From positions 98,845,795 to 98,909,794 of the forward strand of contig CM060977.1 in the NCBI GenBank assembly GCA_030765065.1: a stretch of DNA of 64,000 nucleotides, written 5' to 3'. Under the pieces are notes generated by a model. The model made no database searches. It saw nothing but the letters and a program-made list of their open reading frames with translations, and had not been told where the DNA came from. Below, piece by piece: positions 1 to 11,392 of the stretch (the first letter of the stretch is position 1; every line of letters starts with the position of its first letter). Source of the stretch: Deroplatys truncata. Its lineage: Eukaryota > Arthropoda > Insecta > Mantodea > Mantidae. A program made the position numbers and the translations under genes.

Positions 1-439
1 CCATTTCTCTCTCTCAGAGAGAAAGGGAAAAGAAAAACTTTCTCCCCTACCGAGAAAAGAAAAAACAAAAAATTGAACAAAAGGGGCAGTTTATTTTATT
101 AAAAATCGCCATAATGGGCTGTATTATATCGGCGAGGCGCGCTATCGCCGTAATGTCATGTCACTGTGGCGTTACGTTTCGTTCAGGCTGACGGGAAACA
201 CGTCGGAAACAATTATCTGCCGGGGACAATATATGACAGTGACATTCTGGGCGCTAAAACTTTATTTTAACATCACGGAGGGGTAATTTATTAATAGCAT
301 GGCTTATGAAACCGAAGCAGTGTAGGGCTCCTGACGGATTAGACGTATAAAAATTCTGCCGTTCGATACATAATGCTCCTATTCAAAGGTTCAAATAAAA
401 ACACGCACATACCATCGAGAACGTTTGAAGTCTCCCAAC
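1..439. other. No gene recognised
   Basis: The first 90 bases are strongly purine-rich and A-rich, then mixed sequence follows. I see no open frame of note, no tRNA-like box and no match to other repeats in the window. Confidence 0.5.
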
Positions 440-709
440 AGAAGTCGTCTTCTGTGGTCTAGGGTTACCATGTTAGTTTCTAGTTCCGAGATTGCAGGTC
501 GGGTTCAAACCGGACAGAGGGCTATGAATTTTTTCGGAGTGAAAAATCCTTTTGGAAGGGAAGAAAAGCCGATGGCACCGTGTACATTTACTGCACGTAA
601 AAGAACCTCAAGCCTGATAAAGAGGCCTATGAGAAAAATGTACGGTCCTTCACGGCCAGTATACAACGGGATGCTAGGAACATAGCAGTTAAATAGCGTC
701 CATAAAAAT
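440..709 (+). mobile_element. tRNA-derived SINE, family S1
   Basis: A tRNA-like head carries an A box at about 452-463 (TGTGGTCTAGG) and a B box at 501-510 (GGGTTCAAAC). A body follows that recurs in this window at 10820-11100 and 27298-27505 on the minus strand and 20605-20840 on the plus strand. The shared body includes a block around CCTCAAGCCTGATAAAGAG and ends near GCGTCCATAAA. It is a non-autonomous retroposon that would depend on LINE machinery. The 86-codon frame across it has no meaning as a protein. Confidence 0.75.
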
Positions 710-1914
710 ACTATGTATAAGTACTTATCTATTGATTAAACATTGTACTCCGTATCATGTTGGAAATGGACGCTGTCATATGTTTCATACTGAGGTAGCA
801 GTTATGGTTCAAGGTTATCGGTAGGTCGGAACCGGGCAGTCGTAGATAAATAAAGATAAAGTGGAACCCGCCAGCGTAGACACCGAAAGTGCTATCATAC
901 AGATAACCAGAATTTTCTGCAGTTTTTCCCCCTCTCTCCAGAACTTGTGTCCATTTGTTGGTACCGTTCTGTGTTGACCACCTTCTTCGAAAAGCTACTA
1001 GGCGATAATTCTAAAGCCAGAGACGCCACACCAGATCATTACTTTTGGGCTGTGCAGTGGCTTTTTCCATACTTGTAAGCAATTTTCGTCACTCCAGTTT
1101 ATTTACATAACCAGAAAGGTGAAAATGTTCATCCCAGGCTGATTTTCAGTCTGTTCGGAACATCCGGATTAGAATTCAAAATGTCAGTAAACTGTCTACA
1201 AAACTTCATTCGAAGAAGTTTATCAGTTGGTTTAACTCGATGCACAAATTTAAATTTTTATGGATGAAATCTGAGGTCAGAGCGTAGTATGCGGCGAAAA
1301 CGTCTGTCTGATAGGTTCACAGCCATTGACTGACACCTTGCAAAGCGAGTTGGACTTTGCTACAAAGATTCTCTCTCGCAGTGTTTTTAGGTGTGTACTA
1401 CCAACAAGCACTGCCAGAATTGTTAAATCTATTTACTCAGTTTAGGACAGTGCCGTTCCTTCATGCCGTTCGATATTACATTCATTTCCAAATCTTCTCT
1501 GCACATGAGCGATTGATTTCAACTCAAAAACAGTTCTTACTGCGTGCACACGTTCTGCCACAGACCATTTATCTGCATTATCCTTCACAACACCGAGAAA
1601 AATAATTGCATAGTTTAGGAATCTCATTAATAACACTGATAGTTACATCACTCAAAACCTTGGAAAGATAAAGAAGGTTTGTTGCTGCTACGTATGGAAA
1701 GCCAGTTTGAAGAAGATGTATTATATTTCGACTATTGGGGAGCCGAATTTGAAGTAGTTGCAACCGCACGTATGGTAAAAAGTTTCCGGTAGCCTTCGCC
1801 CTAAATGTTTAAAAAATATTAACTTTGTAATTTTGACTGCTTCTTTAAATATTATATATTTATGTTTGCCTCGGCTGCGTCAGTATTTATATTTTTCTAG
1901 AGACATGAATGTCT
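710..1914. other. No gene recognised
   Basis: Only short overlapping open frames on both strands, with no family motif. No repeat partner was found within the window. Confidence 0.5.
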
Positions 1915-2603
1915 TAGCAAGGAGTAGTGCGACAGAAGAATGTAGGTTTACGCAGATTATAGTTTTACTTCACTCCTTTTATTAATGCTTGACACGATTT
2001 AAATAACACTTCACAGATATAGAGAGAGCTCTGAGATTTTTTTTATTAATTACTTATACTTTTTAACACGTAAACTATTTTTGTCTCACACTGAATACGT
2101 ATTAAACTTCTCGAGGACGCATCTCGCGTCCGGTTAGGAACACTGTCTACTAGCAACTGACTTCTGAATTTGTAAATTTTGCTCCATTTTAGTTGTTTTT
2201 AGTTGGCTAATCCTAGTCCAATAGAAAACCTTCATTTAACTAAAGTGTTTTCTGGTTGTTGATTGGCTATTTTATAAACTGTCACAAAAATTACATTGTT
2301 GCTTCCAATAATCACAAGTAGCATTATTAAACTTTAAATTTCATTATTGCCTCAAGGTTACCTCATTGTTACTCATTGTTAGCACCTTTTGACCTATTTC
2401 TCACAGCTCCTACATTATTAAATTACGTAATACATTCACATAACATTATTAAACATGTATACAATAATATAAACATATACAATGACTGTAATATACACTT
2501 TTTTATATATTGTTACATACACATTGCTTTAAGGTGGGCTGTTATTGAATTTATATTACATAATTTGACTGAAATCATTTAAGTGTTAAAACTACTGCTT
2601 CAA
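1915..2603 (-). mobile_element. LTR-like dispersed repeat, copy 1
   Basis: Read on the minus strand it starts TGAAGCAGTAGTTTTAACAC near 2603. It is clearly the same sequence as 33823-34302 (plus strand) over about 450 bases. Features shared with the firm LTRs of this window are a TG start followed by a GCAGT block, an upstream CCAAT-type block, and AATAAA near the far end (about 1980-1990). The far boundary and a target duplication were not found. It is an LTR or LTR-like element by analogy only; the repeat relation itself is seen directly. Confidence 0.5.
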
Positions 2604-2629
2604 AGAACACTTCTAAAAACCGTCATATC

Positions 2630-2741
2630 CCAGAGCTGCACCTGTAGGTAGAGAAGTATTCCACTCAAAAGTCTGAAATCTAATCCAACTTTCATCGGTA
2701 ATACATACTTCGAGGCCACGTGAATCCCAACTGTCCGCCCA

Positions 2742-2800
<59 letters not shown>

Positions 2801-3413
2801 ACGAAGTGTCCGATAAACACCACTGTTGTCGTTCAGGTTCACCATCTACCAATGATGCAAAACGAAGACTTTAAAGAAAATCCTACAACTCTAAACTACC
2901 ATTTACATGGAAGATTTTTGTCTGAAACTTCGGGCTTGTCTCAAAAATTTATTAAAATACCAAAGATATTTGCATGAGAAATAAAATTAATATCTTGAAT
3001 TTTCTGGGAATAGCCTGTGAAGCTCAATTGAATCGGAAGGAACTTTGTGTGATTATTATACTATAGGAATTAGAAAAAACACCAACCATATCAAATTTAT
3101 TTCAAATAATCCTTTTGTGGCATCAGTCATTTCCGAGATATCGATTATAATTGGTTTGAATTTGCTGTCGCTATTCAGTTGTTTCTTGCAATGTCATGTA
3201 AAGAGTGTGAAGCTTTTAGACTAGCACTTAGCGAACCAGATTTTAAACCTCTGAGGATCTATTCAGTTTTCAGTATCCGCTCAAAATGTGTCATGAAACT
3301 ATTTCTGCAAAGTGCACCTCGATATAAAAATGAGCTTTCGTAAGAAGGTTTATAGAAGCTACATAAAGGTGAATGATATGATAGGTAGAGAAAGTCATGT
3401 GAATGTAACACTG
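2630..3413 (-). mobile_element. Family H copy, old, B-type
   Basis: A diverged family H copy in reverse orientation. Its 3' end side is at about 2650 (GTAGAGAAGTATTCCA). The 5' terminal block AGAGAAAGTCATGTGAATGT lies at 3388-3407. It contains a long (GT)n tract where other copies have shorter (CA)n. No coding capacity. Confidence 0.75.
2742..2797. repeat. (GT)n microsatellite
   Basis: About 28 GT units with one TA interruption. It lies at the microsatellite position of the surrounding family H copy, so it is an expanded internal part of that element. Confidence 0.9.
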
Positions 3414-3429
3414 ACACATATGACAAGAA

Positions 3430-3895
3430 ACGGAGAGGGACTTAGGTGTTTTGTGATTAGCCCCCTACGGGAGCTCCCGGAAGGAGGTGAGATGAGAGGT
3501 AACAGAGGGCGGCCGAATCAAGAGGAAGGACAGAGTAGAGGGCCGGGTCCCTTCATTTTCCAGCTTGAATCTCCTCGGTGGCAGCTGATAGAACCGGCTT
3601 CCTGAAGGCTTGCACATCTCACTGGGGTGTCGGAAACACGAATACCGCCTCCATTCCAGGGGACAAAATGGAACAGAGAGCATCCTTTGTCCCTAGAGAC
3701 TCCCACGACAGCCCAGATGAAAGGTGAAGTGAAATAAGAAAGGAGGTGAAAAGGAGGAACAGGAAATTAGGGGCATGTAAATAATATTCCCAGCATTCGC
3801 TTAGCGACCCGGGAAAACCCCCAAAAATTCCATGGTTCAAGAATGTTACTCGCGTAAATTGAACACACGACATCCCGGATGCGCCAGCTCGTTTG
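3430..3895 (-). mobile_element. Long tRNA-derived SINE, family S2
   Basis: It shares its core with 16405-16925, 28757-29245, 38045-38515 and 52765-53200. The hallmark on the minus strand is a block reading CCGGGTCGCTAAGCGAATGC, downstream of a weak tRNA-like head near 3895. The GC-rich segment (about 3500-3720) with its small open frames is SINE body, not a gene. Confidence 0.7.
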
Positions 3896-4110
3896 GTTTT
3901 TCATGTACAAGTCGCCATTCGTTTTGTTGTTTCTCTTACTCATGCAAAGAGCATGGAATTTCAAAGCCATCACATAGTAATTGCCTTTTAAAAATGTGAC
4001 TACCACTTAGGTAATTGCTTTTTCTTATATCTACATAAAAACGCGTGAATGTACATCTATTAAAAGTTTCAATGGATTAAGAAGTAGGAAGAAAAGTAAG
4101 TTATTGTAAG
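3896..4110 (-). mobile_element. Family H fragment, C-type
   Basis: Matches the 5' half of the C-type copies at 54028-54808 and 60862-61237 through blocks such as GAATTTCAAAGCCAT. Truncated at both sides, with SINE S2 abutting on the left. Confidence 0.55.
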
Positions 4111-4670
4111 AGTATTGTATAGAAATAGAGGCTCTGAAAACTTTGCTTGCTGTTTTTGGCATTTAATATCTGATTAATATCTGACATGAATAATAATAGT
4201 CATCTGTTAGAAATTTTAGATCCTTACTCTGTTTTTCTCCGAAACAGAAATTGTAAGAGAGTGAGGTAAGAGCATCTGTAACCAAAACTTTGTAAGCAGA
4301 CAATGTCACATTCCAGAGGCGCCCTACCTCTGCCTGTAGTCATTTATTAAAAGAAGCAAGTTTTGGAAGGGAGCAAGGGATGATACATTGCTACGTATTT
4401 CGCTCTGTGATCGTCCCATATATAAACAACCGCATCCCCCCACTGCATCATGTAGGACAGCGAAGATTTATAACATCACCTCTGGTTATGACTTAATAAC
4501 TGCCACCAAATAATTCCAACAGCTTTGATGAAACTGTGAGTCTGGAAGCTTTTTGTACTCTACTTGCTATTGCTACTTAATGATACCGTCCTTTCTAAAA
4601 GAGAAAGATATTGCAGATGCTATGGATAAACATTATTATACAGGATGTAAGGGCACACATATACTACACT
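4111..4670. other. No gene recognised
   Basis: AT-rich unique-looking sequence without notable frames or repeat partners in the window. Confidence 0.5.
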
Positions 4671-4674
4671 GAAT

Positions 4675-4870
4675 ATCGAAATGACGCAGTAAAGTCTCTT
4701 GCTCGTATTCGGAAGGTCTCGGGTTCAAACCCCCGGGCTGATCACCCATCTTGGGTATGCAAATGATCCAGTTTGCTTGCTCCTCGACAGGTACTGGCCC
4801 AAGGCATTGACTTGTAATTCTTAAGGATTTAAGTCCTACAACGAAGACAATGCGTTAAAGAAGAATATAA
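4675..4870 (+). mobile_element. tRNA-like SINE head
   Basis: A clear B box GGGTTCAAACCCCC lies at 4721-4734, with an A-box-like block about 35 bases upstream. A short body follows. Probably a SINE. It is not a tRNA gene, because no cloverleaf stems can be closed around the boxes by eye. Confidence 0.5.
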
Positions 4871-4904
4871 ACTGAGGTTGGAAATACTGGAATTCATAAC
4901 TTGC

Positions 4905-5250
4905 TTTACCGAGCGAGATGGCTCCGTGGTAACGTGTGAGCGTCGCATTTGACAAATCTCGGTTTCGATTCCCGCTGACCTTCACTCTGTTTTTGGTTTT
5001 TTGTAGCATCCCCTAGTGGATAGGTGAGTTATGGGTTGGTTTATCATTTAGCACGATTTCCTTTTCAACATTTCCCTTTAATTACGTTTCCTTCTCATGT
5101 TTCAGGTATGATTGTAGGTTTCGTGGGGTATGGCTGTGCCGAATAGATGCCGCGGAGGTCTGCTAAGAGGTCTGCTTGGGTGACGGGTCGTTCAGCGCCA
5201 TCTCTGAGCATTTCCAGTAATGGGACGTGTCTTTGAGCCAGGTACTGTTA
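4905..5250 (+). mobile_element. tRNA-derived SINE, S2-like
   Basis: The head GAGCGAGATGGCTCCGTGGT with B box GGTTTCGATTCCC (4961-4973) is followed by a body with the late block TTTCAGGTATGATTGTAGG. That arrangement resembles the S2 elements at 16405 and 28757. Its 3' end is not defined. Confidence 0.55.
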
Positions 5251-5804
5251 GGACTTAGGCGCGCCTCTGTGGCCTGTTTGCTTATTGCCTGTAGCCTCCT
5301 GTGGTTCCTTCACTCCATCTCTTTCTCCTGGACGTTGGTAGCCATAATTAATCTCTCTTTATGACGCAGTGCGTGAGTTGTGTACCCTAACGAATACGTA
5401 TGTTTTTTTAATAATAGATCAGAAGCCTTTTACCGTTAATGTTGATGTGTTAATTCTTGATTATTTAAAGAAATATATGAAACTGAAATACATGTAGGAT
5501 GTAGCTGCATTCCTCTAAGTTCAATGATTTAGGCTTATAGAATAAGTCTGTTTATTAAGGAATATAGAATATTTTTGTTAATTATGCCATTTTGATTAAA
5601 ATTTATCAGTAATTATTTTTTGTAGTAACCAAACATGCTTTTATACCAAAGTACGTAGATGACTGCTTTAGAGTTGATTTTCATCATCCTAGAATTTCAT
5701 TTGGCTACCTTCAATAGTCTTTACGATTTTCTTGATTGCAATTATTTAAATTTTTGATGTTGAAATCGCCTACATTTTACCTGTAACTATTATTACATTC
5801 AAAC
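5251..5804. other. No gene recognised
   Basis: AT-rich sequence with no supported feature. Confidence 0.5.
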
Positions 5805-6052
5805 CAAATATATTAACTTGAAGAATTACAAGTATTTAATTCTGTCTATCTTTTCTGAGAAAACAGGTTGTTTATATCAGAAAATGTCACTCACTGAAAA
5901 AGCTGTTCAAAGCTGGAGAAACAATGAAGAAACAAGCACGCCTACATTCGCAAAGAAAGAATTCACGTGGTTTCAGTACACAGACGCTGCCGTACTTCAC
6001 AGTAGTTCCAATTTGTACAGACAAATTCCCCTTAAAAGATGGGCTAAAGTAC
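5805..6052. repeat. Diverged repeat, partner at 29855-30065
   Basis: Several blocks align in order with 29855-30065, among them TTATATCAGAAAATGT against TTATAACAGAAAATGT and a later block reading CCCCTTAAAAGA against CCCCTAAAAGA. An open frame of 79 codons here is broken in the partner, so I read this as repeat DNA and not an exon. Family unknown. Confidence 0.5.
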
Positions 6053-6528
6053 TGTAAGAAATGAGAACGTCAATTACTGCGAAACACTTTTATTAATGCT
6101 TAGGCGCTCAACGTAGCACAGACGTTACCCTTGAGTCACTTTGGCCCACACTCGGAGCACAACACAACTGATCCGTCGTATCACAACTCGCAACTGAAAT
6201 ACTGGGTCACAACTCACAACTAAACTACACTGCCCACTTCCAGTGTCCATTTTTCACTTCGTCATGTCTTGATTAACAGAACTCGACTACCTGTCCTGTC
6301 AGAACAGCCCTCTTATATATGCTCCGTATGTAAAACGTTTTAGAAGAGAAACCTACCAGAACATGCCGAAACGAATGTTTCAGAACAGGTAAGCGGCAGT
6401 ACGGGCTACTATTTCACAATTCCTATAGCTCTATTGTTTTCGTACCTGCAATTGTTCCGACGGCCGATCGAAGGATCCACCCATGTCGGCCCAATAGGCA
6501 CTTGCCGGGGCACGCAGGTAGCTTCACA
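6053..6528 (-). promoter_or_regulatory. LTR-like or promoter module
   Basis: On the minus strand a TATA element (ATATATAAGA, complement of 6311-6320) is followed about 220 bases later by AATAAA (complement of 6088-6093). The segment starts TGTGAAGC and ends CTTACA. This order is typical of the U3-R-U5 of insect LTR retroelements. It also starts exactly where the repeat shared with 29855-30065 stops. No clear target duplication, so LTR identity is inferred. Confidence 0.35.
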
Positions 6529-6936
6529 CGCGCGGTCAGAGTATGTAGAAGTCATGATTCTTTTATGTAAAGTAATGCAAAGTTCACAGTGGAAAATGGC
6601 AGACTAAGTACCATTTATAAGAACATAAATATTTTACTACATTGTTTATACACACGCACTAAAGAGGAAATTGTAATTTATAAGAATGAACACAAAATAA
6701 AAATTGACAAAAGATGACATTTTTGTTTATTTTAATCTTCTTGTTTTTAATGTTCTCTTCTATTTGATGTAATTAGTACTCATTTCAAACTGTGCCATGA
6801 ATTCTGAATGCTGCTATATGCTGAATGACGTCACTTGTCACGCTGAGTCTAGAATATAATCAGTACACCTTGCACTGTCGGAGAAATTGCCTGGCAAGCA
6901 GGTGTTTTGTTTGAACGTGTGTGCCTTCCACGCAGC

Positions 6937-7000
<64 letters not shown>

Positions 7001-7013
7001 CTACTACTACTAA
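6937..7013. repeat. (AGT)n tract ending in a perfect palindrome
   Basis: About 21 AGT units run directly into ACT units. The junction around GTAC (6998-7001) forms a perfect palindrome of about 26 bases (AGT repeats against ACT repeats). Confidence 0.95.
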
Positions 7014-7284
7014 GTACTTGTTATTACATTAATTAACACATTTGCATGGGGCACAAGACCGTACATGCTCTCTAGACAAATACCTACCTGCTATGTAAAC
7101 TCTACTTGCAAAGTCGACCTGAAAACACCTATTTTATAATCACAACACTATAAACATACACAAAAACGAAAAATACTCTGAATCACACAAACACACCCGC
7201 ACATAAATGTTCAAGTACCACATGTATTTAAACAAACTTTACACAAACACCTTCTCCCTTAGTACACATAATTCCATTAAGTAA

Positions 7285-8150
7285 GTATCAAAGCTTGGCT
7301 AGTTTGGGCTATTTAGAATCGAGTCCCAGCATGCGTTCCTCCGTCTGTTGGAAGCCAAAAATACTTCAGGTAATAATTTTTTCTTAACACCCTCCGTCTG
7401 CACGCATGCTGTCAAAATAGGCGTCCAATCCTCCTGTACCCCGCAAAATGGGCAAATCCTCCTGCCAGCATCGTCAACAATCTTGGAGATTTCCAGTCTA
7501 CCAACCTAAGCCACGCTATTTCTGTCCTCTGTTTTATACTCAATTCCAAAATATATGTTTCCTTGCCCCAGCCAGTTTTTATTTCATTTTGTAGCTCCAA
7601 TGTCTATGTTTGTCTACAGCCGATTCTATTTTCCGCCTGTTTATATCACATAGTCGTCTTTTGACTTTTTCACAGCATTGTATCTATTTTCATTACCCCT
7701 TTGCCAGATATCGTTTACGTCAAGTTTTTATAATCCCCGTTGTAGCCACGCCATTCAGCATATTGGATGCTGCGTTATTCATTCTTGCTCTCAGAGTTGT
7801 TTGGTCACCTTTAACTATTCGCAGTCAGTACCTAACTATATTTATTTTAGCAAACATAGCATCTTCCCACCATCCTATCCATAGTTTGATGAAATTACAT
7901 TGTATTTTATTTACATTATCTACCCTCTCCCATCCCCTCACCGCTATATAGTAATGACGACCCAACCATTGCCTCACAGATGGTTTGTAATATTTTTACT
8001 AGCATATCAGGTACCTCAAGTTAACCAATCCCTTTGTGTTTTATAAACACTGTGTTCTAGCTCCGTTTTCCAAGCATATCAAACCTTATTCCCAGGTGAT
8101 CCAAATGTTTAACATTTTGAATTTCTTCCTCCCCGTACGTCCAGTTTTTT
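7285..8150 (-). pseudogene. Non-LTR retrotransposon, RT C-terminal part, decayed
   Basis: On the minus strand the piece at 8057-8150 encodes WTYGEEEIQNVKHLDHLG. That is the end of the reverse transcriptase domain of non-LTR polyproteins, where families usually read EIEVV--KYLGV. Farther on, 7412-7600 encodes NEIKTGWGKETYILELSIKQ. It matches IANEIKLNWGKETYMLNLGR of the element at 42280-42921, including the following W-R-L stretch. The last block NACWDSIL near 7320-7345 matches LACWDLLV there. Multiple frameshifts and stops break the reading frame. The upstream part continues beyond the H insertion, at 8987-9060. It is a dead LINE copy of the same family as 42280; the clade is not assigned. Confidence 0.75.
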
Positions 8151-8986
8151 ACTTTCTCTACTACTATAGTAAGTAGGGAAAGTATTGCATTCCACCCTAA
8201 AATTATATACCGAGATTTCACCGAAAATCGTGTTTTGATGTGATCTGAATCCAAATAAATCATTTCTGTAAACATATCAGTCTGTCTGAATATGTGTCCG
8301 TTTGTGAACAGCATAACTGAAAAACGAAAAGTCGGATAAACACCCAAATTTAGTATTTGAGTTAAAGCATCTTCCAAAGATGCGAGACGAAGCTTTTTAA
8401 GAAAGTCCTCCCACCACAGACTACCCTTTACATGGAAAATTTTTCGAAAATTTTGATTCTCTCAAAAATGCTCTGATGATTTTGATTAAAATATCATACG
8501 TTTAAGATACTTTCATGGAAAATGAAATGTATATCTTGAATTTTCTGGGAAGTCCTCTTCATTCTCAATGACTTTCGCATAACTGCTATCCCGTAAGAGA
8601 TAGACAAAATTTTACTACACACAAAAATATGGATCTCGTTAAAATGAACAATTTATGTCATATACTTCCGTCTATATGTCTTATATCATTTCAGAGATAT
8701 TTTTTTAATTTTCCAATACCTATACTTTTTCTCAAATGGGAATTCATTATTCGTTTTCTTTAATTACTGGATATGCAAAGAGAGCGATATACTTCACATA
8801 GAAACCAGTTCTTAAAATATTTGACTATCACTTAAAGCTTCCCATATTCCCCTTGCACCTACAAGAATATTAGCAATAAGATTAACATCTCGATATCTCG
8901 ATTAACATGAAGCATATGGAGAATAAGCGTTTGTAAAAATAGTTTGTACAATAGTAGAGAAAGTCATGTGAATGTAACACATCAGA
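8151..8986 (-). mobile_element. Family H copy, A-type, inserted in the LINE
   Basis: Starts ACTTTCTCTACTAC at 8151 and ends at ACACATCAG near 8984. T runs lie on both outer sides (TTTTTT at 8145-8150, AATTTTTT after 8985). It interrupts the reverse transcriptase remnant between a run of lysines and WTYGEEE. Confidence 0.9.
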
Positions 8987-9060
8987 ATTTTTTATCTTTT
9001 AGATGGTTTGCTTCTGCCACTTTATATTGTGAATTTTTGCAACACTTCACGAAAAAAATA
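8987..9060 (-). pseudogene. Upstream continuation of the LINE remnant
   Basis: Minus-strand reading gives SGRSKPSKR directly before the insertion site. That resembles the G-R-x-S-K-R block that precedes the YLG motif in non-LTR reverse transcriptases. It supports the H copy being an insertion into one element. Short match, modest confidence. Confidence 0.4.
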
Positions 9061-9920
9061 ACTTATAACCCATACACACTTTGAAGTAGAGAAGTATATT
9101 TTAACCCACATTTTAGGGGAAGCGTTGCTCTAAGAAAATTGTACTAGTGTTGGGCATGGCAGTTTCTGTGTGTTTAAGCCATGTGGTTTCTTTCTTTAGA
9201 AATATATTCTAATCTAAGGGAATATATATTCGTAGAACGTCATGAATTAAGCATGGAAGCTCCTTCAGAGCTAACAGGTTAATTGACGCTCAGAATACGC
9301 AAAAATAGGTACAAATATATTTATTACACATTAAAAGCTAAAAGGGGGGATAGAGGAAGCTACGGTTTAACACAACAGTACACATGAGGAAACTGCGTTT
9401 TTGTAAACCCCTCTTGTTTTGAACCGCGTGGGCGTGCGTTTGTGAGAACGGGAGGATATATGCTCTAGCGCTCTGTATTTTTTATCCTGTAAAAACAGTA
9501 AAGCACCCGCACACGCGCACGCACGCACTTTTAACGACCTGCCAATCAATCATGAAGTCAATCAACGTGCAAACAATAGCTTCGTCCCATTTAAAGCGGC
9601 TTGTAAAAATGTAATAAAGTCTGACGGGGCGTGTGTGCGTGTTCTGGACCAGCGGAAGTGGCTGTGTTTGGAGAAGGGGTTCGGCCATTTTATACGTCCG
9701 GCTGGTCACCGTCATGTGCCAGTTTGTGTCCCAAACGCGCTTTAAATTCACTGCCTACCCGATAGTTAATTATGGTTGCCTGTGTCCGAGCTTAAATCGT
9801 CTTCACGAAACACACGTAGCTACTCCCGTGTTTGTCCATGTTTTGATCACTGAAATGAATTCAAACACATTCATATTAAACTGGTAACTAACGTAAACTT
9901 TTCATCATACTTCTATTTTT
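9061..9920. other. No gene recognised
   Basis: The part at about 9400-9830 is more GC-rich than its surroundings and has short CA/GT-rich runs (9500-9530, 9630-9645). Open frames exist on both strands, but none shows a family motif. Confidence 0.5.
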
Positions 9921-10588
9921 TTACTTTCTCTACCACGTACATAATAGGTAGATAAGATGTTGCATTCCACCCAAAAACTGGATACAGAGCTTTCACCAGA
10001 AATACATGTGATGAAGTCTCCTCAATTAAAAAAAATAATTTATATAAAAAGTTCCGTGAGTGTGTGTTCGTCTGTGAACAGCATAACTCAAAAACGAAAA
10101 TTCGTATTAATACCAAACGTAGTATTTAAATTCAGTACCTTCCAAAGATGAGACACTAAAATTTTTAAGAAAACCCACCACCCCAAAATACCCTTTAATT
10201 TGAGAATTTCAGAATCTTTTAGTTTCTAAAAAATGGCTATATCTATCAAACCATATACGAGTATTAAGATATTTACATGCCAAATAAAATGTACATCTTG
10301 AGTTTTTTGGGAAAAGCCGTTGATCCTCTTCATTTGGAAGGAATTTTGTGTAATCCTGTATAACTAGCAAATGTTACGATAGACGAAAACACAATACATA
10401 AAAAATCCAGATCTCTTTAAAACACACCATTTATTTCAAATGCTGTGTTTGTGGCAAAAATAATTTCCGAGATATACATTGTTGAGTTCTTCAATAATTT
10501 TGGCATTATTCTCAAGTGTTAACGTTTTTCAGTTGTTTAAGGCATTACATTGAATTTTAAAACCAGCGTACAGTGTCCAGTTATTAAG
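9921..10588 (-). mobile_element. Family H copy, B-type, 3' part
   Basis: Begins TTACTTTCTCTACCACGTAC at 9921 and follows the family to the block GTCCAGTTATTAA at 10578-10590. There it is broken by an insertion and resumes at about 11393. Confidence 0.8.
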
Positions 10589-11392
10589 GCGAGTCGTTAA
10601 TAAAAAAAACTGCATTTTATGTTTTTTCCATTTTATGAAAATATGGTTAATTATGCTTAATTTGGTGTTTTGTTCATTAAAATATTCAAATATTTGGTAT
10701 TCTAAACTAATTTCTACAAAAATTATGATTAAGTGAGACTTGTAGTCATTTTTACTTTACATTTCAGATTACTGACAACAACATTTTTCAAAATAAATGC
10801 ACCCGTTTACTCTGAGTTTTTTTATTTTTGGACGCTCTTTAACTGCTGGGTTCTTAGTGTCCCATTCAATATTCGGCGTGAAAGACCGGAAATTTTGCTC
10901 AGAGGCCTCTTTATCATGCTTTTATGTGCCGTAAATCTACGGCACGGGACCACCTGCTTAATTCCCTTCCGAAGGAAGTCATGCTCAGGATTTTTACGCC
11001 CGAAAAAAATCCATCGCTCTCCGCCAGATTTAAACCCGCGACCTCGGGAACTAAAGGCTAGCATGGTAACCACTGAACCTGAAACTGCCAGGTGTATCTG
11101 CATATACAGTTTTACCACATAGTACAAACAATCGCATCACCATGTGGAATTGCTTTAGCTGAAGTTGCCCAAATAATTTATTTTTTTAAAAATAAAATGT
11201 TACAAATTTTATTGAGAATTTTAGAGGTTTACAAAAAGAAACATATTTGTTTTTCCAATCAATATTTGAACATCAAAATGAATTAGTCTATTCAGAAGAA
11301 ATTAATAAATATCACATTTACATGTTAAGTCGTTTCTGAGAAAACGGATCATTAGCCTAGCTAATTTAATATTAATGATATAGAACATGACG
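10589..11392. mobile_element. Insertion of about 800 bp inside an H copy
   Basis: The family H sequence stops at GTCCAGTTATTAA and continues with CTTAGACATTTGATTATAGC at about 11391. The intervening 0.8 kb is foreign and holds a SINE S1 (10820-11100) with AT-rich flanks. Whether this is one composite element or two insertions cannot be told by eye. Confidence 0.6.
10820..11100 (-). mobile_element. tRNA-derived SINE, family S1
   Basis: Minus-strand copy. The tail block (complement of GGACGCTCTTTAACTG) is at 10840. The head has a B box at about 11030-11040 (complement of TTTAAACCCGCGACC) and an A box near 11067-11080. This is the most complete S1 copy here. Confidence 0.8.

Noticed and set aside
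2600..2852. Open frames rich in His-Thr or Val-Cys
   Set aside because: Translations of a (GT)n microsatellite.
3312..3605. 97-codon plus-strand frame
   Set aside because: Starts in the 5' end of a family H copy and ends in a SINE S2; no motif.
4721..4734. Possible tRNA genes from B-box motifs (also at 501, 4961, 16470, 28801, 41207, 58047)
   Set aside because: A and B boxes occur, but no closed acceptor or anticodon stems are seen, and the sequences run into repeated SINE bodies.
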